From Streptacidiphilus sp. PB12-B1b (lineage in GTDB: Bacteria; Actinomycetota; Actinomycetes; Streptomycetales; Streptomycetaceae): 64,000 nucleotides of DNA. Made by a program: the position numbers and the translations under genes. The notes under the pieces are model-generated. The model worked only from the letters and a program-made list of their open reading frames with translations, made no database searches and was not told the origin of the DNA. Of the stretch, positions 43,201-64,000 are shown piece after piece. Numbering within the stretch: position 1 is the stretch's first letter; each line of letters begins with the position of its first letter. Where the stretch lies: NCBI RefSeq assembly GCF_014084125.1, contig NZ_CP048405.1, forward strand, positions 4,216,001 to 4,280,000. Reading direction: 5' to 3'.

Positions 43201-46200
43201 CAGGCCGAGTCCCGCACCGCGACCTGGTCCTCGCCGCTGCCGCCCGCGAGCACCCGCGCCAGGCGCGCCGACGCGGAAGCGTCCAGCTCCGGCGGCAGGT
43301 CCACCAGGCCGCCCCAGCGCTGCGGGTATTCCAGGGCGGCCACGCGGCCCAGGCCCCACAGCAGGCTCTGCGCGGGGCTGACCGGGCCGTCGGCGCGGCC
43401 GACCGCGACCGCGCCACGCGTCGCCCACCACAGCGGCGCGCCCGGGCCGGACTCGCCGAGGACCTGCGCCAGCGCCAGGTTCAGCGCCGTGCCCAGCGGG
43501 GCGGACGGGTGGTCGGGGTGCGGGCGCTCGTCCAGGCCCAGCAGCGACAGCACGCCGCCGACCGGGCCGTCCACCGCGTCCAGCGCCCGGCCCAGGAAGG
43601 CCGCGAGTACGGCCCGCTCGGCGTGTTCGGCGGTGAGCGTCAGCCGGACGACACCGGCTCCGGCCTGCTCAAGCGCCTGCACGCAGGCGGGCGCGGCGGG
43701 GTCCTCGTCGGAGGTCAGGACCAGCCAGGTGCCGGTCAGCACCGCCGAACCGCTCTCGTCCAGCGGCCGCCACGCTATGCGGTACCGCCAGGAGTCCAGC
43801 ACCGCCCGCTCGCGCCGGTGCTCGCGCCAGCGGTTCAGGGCCGGGAGCACGGTGCTCAGCGGAGCCTCGGGAGTGACCCCGAGGGTCTCGCTCAGCTGCT
43901 CCAGGTCTCCGGCGCCGAGCGCCTGCCACAGGGCGTCCTGCCCTTCCGCGTCCGCTCCGCCGGCTGTCGGCTGTGGGCTCGCGGCCTCCAGCCAGTACGG
44001 GCGGCGCTGGAACGCGTAGGTGGGCAGCGCGACATGGCCGACCGGGTGCGGGGCAAAGACCTGCTCCCAGTCGGGTGTGAGCCCGCTGACGTGAGCCTCG
44101 CCGAGCGACAGCAGGAACCGTTCCAGGCCGCCTTCGCCGCGCCGCAACGTGCCCAGGGCCACGGCCGGGCCCTGCGCGCTGTCGGCCACGCCCGCCGCTT
44201 CGGCGGTCTGCTGCACGCCGAAGGTGAGCACGGGGTGCGGGCTGGGCTCCACGAAGAAGCGGAACCCCTCGGCCAGCAGCCCTCGCGTGGCCTCCTCGAA
44301 CCGCACCGTCTGCCGCAGATTCCGAAACCAGTACCCGGCATCCAACTCCGCCGTGTCCAACCACCCCGCCGTCACCGTGGAGAAGAACGGAACCACACCC
44401 GAACACGGCTCGATACCCGACAGGTCGCCCAACAACTGCTCCCGCAACTGCTCCATCTGAGCCGAGTGCGAGGCGTAGTCCACCTCGATCCGCCGCGCCC
44501 GCTCCACCGTGGCCACCAACTCCGCAACCGCCCCCGCATCACCCGACACCACCGTCGACGCAGGCCCGTTCACCGCCGCCACCGACAACCGACCACCCCA
44601 CCCCCCAAGCCGCTCCACCACCTCACCCACCGGCAACGGCACCGACGCCATCCCCCCACCACCCGCCAACCCCACCAACGCCCGACTCCGCAACACCACC
44701 ACCCGCACCCCATCCCCCAACGACAACCCACCCGCCACACACGCCGCCGCAATCTCCCCTGCGAATGCCCCACCACCGCATCCGGCACCACACCAAACGA
44801 ACGCCACACCTCCGCCAACGACACCATCACCGCAAACAACACCGGCTGCACCACATCCACCCGCCCCAACGACACAGCACCAGGCACCCCCCGCAGCACA
44901 TCCACCAACGACCACCCCACCAACGGCGCCAACAACCGCTCACACGCGGCAATCCGCTCCGCGAACACCGACGACGCATCCAACAGACCCGCCGCCATCC
45001 CCACCCACTGCGACCCCTGCCCAGGAAACACAAACACCGTACGACCGCTGGTCTCGGCAATCCCCTGCACCAGCAGCGGTGCGGCCTCACCCCGGGCAAG
45101 GGCGCGGACGCCGGAGACCATGGCGTCCAGATCGCGGCCGACGACCACCGCCCGGTGCTCGAAGGCGGTCCGGGTGGTGGCCAGCGCATGGCCCAAGGCG
45201 CTTGCGTCCGCAGGGGTTTCGCCGTCCAGGTGCGTCAACAGCCGGACGGCCTGCGCCCGTAGTGCCTCGGCGCTCCGGGCAGACAGCGCCCAGGGCAGTA
45301 CGGCGCCGGAGCCGTGGCCCATCTCGTCGGCAGCGCAAGGGCTTTGGCCGTCGGTAGGTGCGGGCTCGATCTGCTCCAGGATCACGTGCGCATTGGTGCC
45401 GCTGACGCCGAAGGCGGAGACGGCCGCCCGGCGCGGACGCCCGGTCTGCGGCCAGGGCTGTGCGCTGCTGAGCAGCCGGACGGCTCCGGTCGACCAGTCC
45501 ACCATGGGGGTGGGCTCGTCCGCGTGCAGGGTGGGCGGTAGTTCGGCGTGGTGCAGTGCCAGCACCATCTTGATCACGCCGCCGACACCGGCCGCCGCCG
45601 AGGTGTGGCCGATGTTGGACTTCAACGAGCCCAGCCACAACGGGTCTGCTGCTGAACGGCTCTGGCCGTATGTCGCCAACAGCGCCTGCGCCTCGATCGG
45701 ATCGCCCAACCGGGTGCCGGTACCGTGTGCCTCCACCACGTCCACGTCTGCCGCTGTCAGGCCCGCGTCCGCCATCGCCGCCCGGATGACCCGCTGTTGC
45801 GCGGGGCCGCTGGGGGCGGTCAGACCGTTGCTGGCGCCATCCTGGTTCACCGCGCTGCCACGGATCACCGCCAGCACCCGGTGGCCGAGCCGGGTCGCCT
45901 CGGAGAGCCGGGCCAGCAGCAGCACGCCCACGCCTTCGGACCAGCCGGTGCCGTCCGCGCCCGCCCCGAATGCCTTGCAGCGTCCGTCGGCCGACAGGGC
46001 GCGTTGGCGGCTGAAGGCGACGAACGCGTCCGGGGTGGCCATCACCGACACGCCACCGGCGAGGGCCAGCGTGCAGTCGCCCGCACGCAGTGCGCGGATC
46101 GCCAGGTGGAGCGCCACCAGCGAGGAGGAGCAGGCGGTGTCCACGGTCACCGCCGGGCCTTCCAGGCCCAGCGTGTAGGAGATCCGGCCGGAGACCACAC

Positions 46201-46743
46201 TGCCGGCGGTTCCGGTGTCCAACAGGCCCTGGACGTCAGGCAGGTGACGGGAGCCCTCGCCGTAGCCGTTGCCGATCGCGCCGAGGAAGACGCCGGTGCG
46301 GCTGCCGCGCAGGGTGCCGGGGTCGATACCGGCGCGCTCCACGGTCTCCCAGGCGGTCTCCAGCGCGAGTCGCTGCTGCGGATCCATCGCCAGGGCTTCG
46401 CGCGGCGAGATGCCGAAGAAGGCGGCGTCGAACTCCGCTGCCTCGTGCAGGAATCCGCCGTGCCGGGTGTAGGAGGTGCCGGGGCGGTCCGGGTCGGGGT
46501 CGTAGAGGGCTTCGACGTCCCAGCCCCGGTTGGTCGGCCACGGCGATATCGCGTCGCCGCCCCGGGCGACCAGCTCCCAGAGCAGTTCGGGGTGTCCACG
46601 CCGCCGGGGTAGCGGCAGCCCATGGAGATGATGGCAATGGGTTCGCGGCGGGCGTCCTCGGCCTCGCGCAGTTGCCGCCTGGCATCGCCGAGATCGGCCG
46701 TGGCCCGCCTGAGGTAGTCGAGCAGCTTCTTGTCGTCGGACAT
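31657..46743 (-). CDS. bafAII: Type I polyketide synthase B: modules 4, 5 and 6 (bafAII-like), three apparent frameshifts
   Basis: With three single missing bases restored (46589-46592, 44756-44759, 35953-35956) this is one 5029-aa trimodular PKS. Domains: docking coiled coil (1-30), KS4 (30-455), AT4 (565-875, YASH), KR4 (1205-1440), ACP4 (1500-1565), KS5 (1585-2010), AT5 (2120-2420, FAGH), KR5 (2780-3005), ACP5 (3080-3140), KS6 (3165-3590), AT6 (3705-4000, HAFH), DH6 (4075-4385), KR6 (4580-4820), ACP6 (4880-4945), C-terminal docking tail ending [18 protein letters not shown] at 46741-46743 starts the docking segment and is preceded by AAAGAGAG; it lies 16 bases after gene A. All three frame changes are in the same direction, so the full-length reading closes exactly on the stop at 31657. 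Expected: C17 hydroxyl, C14 methoxy with C15 oxygen, C12-C13 alkene. Confidence 0.92.
35953..35956. other. Apparent single-base deletion between KS6 and AT6 of PKS B
   Basis: The coding strand reads GCCCCGAGCAGACGCAG. The KS frame runs on into SRRSRSRRT and stops at 35829, whereas the frame shifted by one base gives [10 protein letters not shown] and then the KS-AT linker [21 protein letters not shown] run lies on the plus strand. Confidence 0.85.
37320..41993 (-). other. PKS module 5: KS-AT-KR-ACP (predicted methoxymalonyl)
   Basis: KS about 41993-40700, AT 40375-39480, KR 38395-37730 (LDD, B1-type), ACP around 37445. The AT has GHSQGE but FAGH at 39792-39803 instead of YASH, a signature seen in ATs taking larger units. 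In the bafilomycin register this is the C14 methoxy unit; the KR makes the C15 hydroxyl that closes the lactone. Confidence 0.85.
44290..45045 (-). repeat. Recombined AT cassette copy in module 4
   Basis: Near-identical to the module 10 copy (about 12360-13125) and the module 1 copy (57145-57722), with the same G/T-ending codon style. Compared with those copies it lacks one C at 44756-44759, which is the cause of the frameshift there. Confidence 0.87.
44756..44759. other. Apparent single-base deletion in AT4 active-site region of PKS B
   Basis: The copies in modules 10 and 1 read aatctccccctgcgaatg on the plus strand; here it is aatctcccctgcgaatg, one C short. The loss falls within the GHSQGE active-site motif, and restoring it rejoins GHSQG to [10 protein letters not shown]. 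Confidence 0.92.
46589..46592. other. Apparent single-base deletion at start of KS4 of PKS B
   Basis: The coding strand reads GACACCCCGAACTGCTC. The starting frame gives [10 protein letters not shown], which is not KS sequence, while one added base gives [17 protein letters not shown], the normal KS reading. A GGGG run lies on the plus strand. Confidence 0.88.
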
Positions 46744-46759
46744 CAGTGCCAGCTCTCTT

Positions 46760-61018
<14,259 letters not shown>

Positions 61019-61030
61019 CGTGTTTCAGGG

Positions 61031-61037
61031 CTCCTTC
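61031..61037 (-). promoter_or_regulatory. Ribosome binding site of PKS A
   Basis: ctccttc on the plus strand reads GAAGGAG on the coding strand, 12 bases ahead of the ATG at 61016-61018. It is slightly far but the only strong site near the start, and supports that ATG. Confidence 0.7.
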
Positions 61038-61247
61038 ACGGCAAGTCGGACCATCGGTCGCGGAACCTCCGCACGCCGCCCGGGCTCGTCGGTCGCCGGG
61101 CGGGTGGCCGTCAGCGTCAACGCTGCGGCGCGTGGCTACGGCATGTCGCTGCCGCATGTGTCCGGAAGCCGCCGGATGTCCGAGCACCTCTGACGGTCCG
61201 TCATCTACCTCTCGCTACCCCTCTGTCCGATCCGCTCCAGCCGCGTC

Positions 61248-61265
61248 GCCCGTGCGGTCACGGGC
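61248..61265. promoter_or_regulatory. Inverted repeat upstream of PKS A (possible operator or hairpin)
   Basis: GCCCGTG-CGGT-CACGGGC: a perfect 7-base inverted repeat with a 4-base loop, about 230 bases upstream of the PKS A start and about 160 bases downstream of the stop of the helix-hairpin-helix gene. It could be a regulator site or a transcription-end hairpin for that gene; no T-run follows it. Confidence 0.4.
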
Positions 61266-61422
61266 ACGCCAAGGGCGGGGCCACCTGCCCCGGTGCGCCT
61301 CGATCCGCCGGGGGGCGACCACTGCGGGAGCTACGGCACCGATCCTGCCGAAGCCGGATAGCAGCCCAATAGCGCATGCCGCGACAGCCGCCGGCGGCGG
61401 TCACGAAAAGCGACGCAGACGG

Positions 61423-62133
61423 CTATGGGAGGTACAGCAGCCGTTCGGAGAGGTCCGCCAGCAGCGGCTCGGGGACGTCGGCACAGACCGCGAGTTCCTC
61501 GGCGAGGGCGAAGCCACCGCGTTCCGCACGCACCCGGACGATGCGCGCGGCCAGCTCTGCCGTGACGCCGGGCAACGCGGCCAGCGTCTCGGCCGGGACG
61601 TGGTTGACGTCGACCAGGCCGCCGTCGTCGAACGAGCGGGGCAGGTCCGGGCGGCCGACCCGCAGCTCCCGCGCGAGTGCCGGATCCCGTTGCAGCAGGG
61701 CCCTGGCCTGGTTGCGGCGTCCACGGCGCTCCAGGGCCGCGGCGACCGCCGGATCCACCGAGCCGGAGCGGGCCGGGGCGCCGGTGGCGTCCGCGGCGGC
61801 GGTCAGGCCGGGGTAGCCAGGACGGACCAGTCGGCCACGGACGGTGAACGTGGACGCCAGGCCGCCGCCGATGAGCAGCAGGATCAGCGCGCCGCCGACC
61901 CCGCCCGCCGTTGACCCGTTCGGCGCGTTGAGCAGGACCAGCGCGGACACGGTCAGCGCCAGCGACAGGCCCGTCCCGGCGGCCAGCAGCCGCGAGCGCA
62001 GCCGTTGCGCGGCCCAGCCCAGCACGAACACTGTTCCGAGCCCGATGGTCAGCAGCGGCAGCAGCGCCCACAGGACACTGCCCCAGGGGCTGAGTGCTCC
62101 GGCCGGGGGGCCGGCGCCGTCCGCCTTGGCCAC
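61423..62133 (-). CDS. Membrane-anchored helix-hairpin-helix (ComEA-like) protein
   Basis: A 236-aa protein with three hydrophobic segments in the N-terminal half (about residues 20-42, 50-70 and 78-97), then a linker and a C-terminal helix-hairpin-helix pair: [17 protein letters not shown] (about 178-194) followed by [18 protein letters not shown]. Such motifs bind DNA non-specifically in ComEA-type proteins, but small membrane HhH proteins of this kind in streptomycetes have no settled function. The start is GTG at 62131-62133 with a weak GGGGGTG site just ahead of it. It is in the same direction as the PKS but separated by 289 bases from the egtA side and about 400 from PKS A; nothing suggests a part in polyketide synthesis. 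Probably chromosomal flank. Confidence 0.8.
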   Translation of the reverse strand: MAKADGAGPPAGALSPWGSVLWALLPLLTIGLGTVFVLGWAAQRLRSRLLAAGTGLSLALTVSALVLLNAPNGSTAGGVGGALILLLIGGGLASTFTVRGRLVRPGYPGLTAAADATGAPARSGSVDPAVAAALERRGRRNQARALLQRDPALARELRVGRPDLPRSFDDGGLVDVNHVPAETLAALPGVTAELAARIVRVRAERGGFALAEELAVCADVPEPLLADLSERLLYLP

Positions 62134-62373
62134 ACCCCCACGCTACGGCCGCCGGGCAGCCCGGACAAGCGTTGCCGGGCTGGTCAGCGGCGTCCCAGAG
62201 GGGTCTCGGCGGGGGTCTCGGCCGACCGGGCGCGCGGCTGCTCAAGATGCCCCTCCAGCGGGGGCGACACATACTCGACAGGTGTCGGACCGATTGCCGG
62301 TCGGCCAGGGCGCCCCGACGGCGCCCCGCCCGCACCGTCGGCCCGGTCCGCGCCTCGTACCGAGAGGATCGAC
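62134..62373. other. Divergent intergenic region between HhH gene and egtA
   Basis: 240 bases with no gene. It must contain start signals for both divergent genes. A short inverted repeat CGACA-GG-TGTCG lies at 62276-62287, with a further CGACAC at 62265-62270 that can pair with GTGTCG at 62282-62287. No confident promoter boxes are seen. The egtA ribosome site GAGAGGA sits at about 62362-62368. Confidence 0.5.
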
Positions 62374-63651
62374 ATGATGGGCGGCTGGCTCCGCGAGGAC
62401 GACGCGCTCGCGCACATAGCCGGGATCTGTTTCAAGACCGGCCCGCCCCGGCAGACCGGGGTGGAACTGGAGTGGCTGGTGCGCGACGGGCAGGATCCGG
62501 CCGCCGCCGTGCCGCTGGAGCGCCTGCAGCACGCCCTGGCCCCGCTCGGCTCCCCGGGCGGCCTGCCGTACGGCGGCCGGATCACCCTGGAGCCGGGCGG
62601 CCAGGTGGAGCTCAGCTCCTGCCCGGCCCCCTCCCCGGCGCGATGTCTGGAGCAGACCGCACTGGACATGTCGGTCCTGCGGGCGACCCTGGCCTCGGCC
62701 GGGCTGGTCCTGGAGGGCCGGGGCCTGGAGCCCTACCGCACCCCGGAACGGGTGCTGGACCTGCCGCGCTACCAGGCCATGGAGGCGTACTTCGACGCGG
62801 CCGGGCCCTGGGGCCGGATGATGATGCGGGCCACCGCATCGGTACAGGTCAATGTGGACGCCGGGGACGAGGGCGACGACACCACCGGCTACCGGTTCCG
62901 CTGGGCGCTGCTGCACCGGCTGGGCCCGGTGCTGGTGGCGGCCTTCGCCAACTCCCCGTTGTGGCAGGGCCGGCCCACCGGCTGGGTGTCCACCCGGCAG
63001 GCCGTCTGGGCCAACATGGACCCCGGCCGGACCCGTCCGCCGGAGTCCGACGGCGATCCGCGCACGGCATGGGCGCGGTACGCGCTCGATGCCCACCTGC
63101 TGTGCCTGCGCCGCTCGGACGGGGCGGCCTGGACCGCGCCGCGGGACATGCCGCTGCGGTCCTGGCTGCGCGATCCGGCGTCGGAGGGCCGGCCCGCCCT
63201 CGAGGACGCCGAGTACCACCTGACCACGCTGTTTCCGCCGGTCAGGCCGCGCGGCTATCTGGAGCTGAGGATGATCGACGCCCAGCGCGGCGACGACTGG
63301 ATGGTGCCCGCACTGCTGGTCACCGCCCTGCTGGACGATCCGGTCGCGGCCCGCGCCGCCTACCGGGCGACCGAGCAGCTCACCGGCGGGCAGGAGCTGC
63401 CGCCGTGGCAGATGTGGCTGCACGCCGCCCGTCACGGCCCCGGGGACACCCGGGTCGGCGCCAGTACCCGGGCCTGTTTCAGCGCCGCCTCGGACGCGCT
63501 GGCCAGGTCGGGCGCGCCCGAGCCGATGCGGCGGTTGCTGGCGGACTTCGCCCAGCGCTACCCCGAGCTGGGCCGCTGCCCGGCCGACGACGATCTGGAC
63601 GCCCTGCACCGGGCGGCCAGGACCCAGCTCCCGGAAGGAGCGACGCGATGA
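62374..63651 (+). CDS. egtA: Glutamate-cysteine ligase EgtA (ergothioneine biosynthesis)
   Basis: A 425-aa protein of normal length for EgtA. Visible family motifs are TGVELEWLV (metal/ATP-binding Glu pair) near residue 30, [13 protein letters not shown] near 70-82, [10 protein letters not shown] near 150 and [10 protein letters not shown] near 290. EgtA joins glutamate and cysteine to gamma-glutamylcysteine, which EgtB then uses as sulfur donor for ergothioneine. ATG at 62374-62376 follows GAGAGGA; a second ATG directly after it is also possible. The stop overlaps the egtB start (ATGA), so the two are coupled. It lies divergent from the PKS side and marks where the cluster gives way to ordinary metabolism. 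Confidence 0.94.
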   Translation: MMGGWLREDDALAHIAGICFKTGPPRQTGVELEWLVRDGQDPAAAVPLERLQHALAPLGSPGGLPYGGRITLEPGGQVELSSCPAPSPARCLEQTALDMSVLRATLASAGLVLEGRGLEPYRTPERVLDLPRYQAMEAYFDAAGPWGRMMMRATASVQVNVDAGDEGDDTTGYRFRWALLHRLGPVLVAAFANSPLWQGRPTGWVSTRQAVWANMDPGRTRPPESDGDPRTAWARYALDAHLLCLRRSDGAAWTAPRDMPLRSWLRDPASEGRPALEDAEYHLTTLFPPVRPRGYLELRMIDAQRGDDWMVPALLVTALLDDPVAARAAYRATEQLTGGQELPPWQMWLHAARHGPGDTRVGASTRACFSAASDALARSGAPEPMRRLLADFAQRYPELGRCPADDDLDALHRAARTQLPEGATR

Positions 63652-64000
63652 GCGACCACCCCACCGTCGCCGACGCCCCGATGGGCGCCGCACCAACGAC
63701 GGACACCGGCACCGGCAGCGCGACCGCCGCCGGTACCGAACCGCTGCGGAGGCGCGCCCGCGCGGCCCTGGAGACCGCCCGGGCCCGGACCACGCTGCTC
63801 ACCGACTGCCTGGACGACGCCGGGCTCACCGCCCAGCACTCGCCGCTGATGTCGCCCCTGGTCTGGGATCTGGCGCACATCGGCAACCAGGAGGAGATCT
63901 GGCTGGTCCGCGCGGCGGGCGGACGCCCGGCCCTGCGGCCGGAGCTCGATCCGCTGTACGACGCCTTCCAGCACCCGCGCGCCGAACGCCCCGCGCTGCC
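63648..64000 (+). CDS. egtB: EgtB, hercynine sulfoxide synthase (partial, C-terminus beyond right edge)
   Basis: About 117 residues are visible of a protein usually near 440 aa. After a low-complexity start rich in Ala and Thr comes the DinB-like N-terminal domain with [31 protein letters not shown] and [12 protein letters not shown]; the HIGNQEE His is one of the iron ligands in this family. EgtB is an iron- and oxygen-dependent enzyme that joins gamma-glutamylcysteine to hercynine. ATG at 63648-63650 overlaps the egtA stop by four bases. Confidence 0.93.
   Translation, partial: MSDHPTVADAPMGAAPTTDTGTGSATAAGTEPLRRRARAALETARARTTLLTDCLDDAGLTAQHSPLMSPLVWDLAHIGNQEEIWLVRAAGGRPALRPELDPLYDAFQHPRAERPAL

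Larger units (their letters stand above)
42045..46650 (-). other. PKS module 4: KS-AT-KR-ACP (methylmalonyl)
   Basis: KS about 46650-45370, AT 45045-44110 (YASH), KR 43130-42430, ACP around 42170. The KR has no LDD, has Trp in GVWGS and His three residues before the Tyr (VHGAY): A2-type, like KR9. Interrupted by two of the apparent frameshifts. Confidence 0.88.
61019..61422. other. Intergenic region upstream of PKS A, likely main promoter of the cluster
   Basis: About 400 bases between two minus-strand genes with no convincing reading frame. It must hold the promoter for the PKS operon unless this starts further upstream. I see no clear -10/-35 pair. It contains one strong inverted repeat (listed separately) and the ribosome site of gene A. 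Confidence 0.6.

Noticed and set aside
61331-62335. Long minus-strand frame overlapping the HhH gene
   Set aside because: Arg/Gly-rich out-of-frame reading of the HhH gene, with no recognisable fold.

Overview
The window is very GC-rich actinomycete DNA, most likely from a Streptomycetaceae member (Streptomyces or Kitasatospora). About 58 kb of it is one giant type I modular polyketide synthase (PKS) operon, read on the minus strand from about 61.0 kb down to 2.9 kb. Four small genes for a methoxymalonyl-ACP extender unit follow it (2.9 kb to the left edge). The right end holds a small membrane helix-hairpin-helix protein gene and, on the plus strand, egtA and the start of egtB for ergothioneine, which look like ordinary chromosome flanking the cluster.

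The five PKS genes, in transcription order, are A (46760-61018), B (31657-46743), C (19609-31554), D (9216-19553) and E (2886-9175). Together they carry a loading AT-ACP didomain, eleven extension modules and one terminal thioesterase. Reading motifs by eye gives: loading AT-ACP; M1 methylmalonyl, KR; M2 malonyl, KR; M3 methylmalonyl, no reduction; M4 methylmalonyl, KR; M5 atypical AT (FAGH), KR; M6 malonyl, DH-KR; M7 methylmalonyl, DH-KR; M8 methylmalonyl, DH-ER-KR; M9 methylmalonyl, KR; M10 methylmalonyl, DH-KR; M11 atypical AT (HASH), DH-KR; TE. This matches, step by step, what is needed for the 16-membered plecomacrolide bafilomycin/setamycin: isobutyrate starter, unreduced C19 that becomes the hemiketal, methoxy groups at C14 (M5) and C2 (M11), the C10-C13 and C2-C5 dienes, and a methylene at C9 from M8. 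The gene split loading+3 / 3 / 2 / 2 / 1+TE and the adjacent methoxymalonyl genes fit that reading. The product assignment is inference from domain logic, not a database match.

The four genes after the TE are homologues of fkbK (hydroxyacyl dehydrogenase), fkbJ (ACP), fkbI (acyl-CoA dehydrogenase) and fkbH (HAD-type glyceryl transferase/phosphatase). They would load a three-carbon unit from 1,3-bisphosphoglycerate onto the free-standing ACP and oxidise it to hydroxymalonyl-ACP. The O-methyltransferase that completes methoxymalonyl-ACP is not in the window and is expected beyond the left edge.

Oddities: four single-base losses, each at a G4 or C4 run, break genes B (three) and E (one, in the TE) and probably reflect sequencing error. 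Four AT domains (modules 1, 4, 8, 10) share near-identical DNA with a different codon style, evidence of recombination between modules. Gene C contains an in-frame TTA codon (bldA control). Several catalytic motifs deviate (KR11, DH6, DH10, ACP9).
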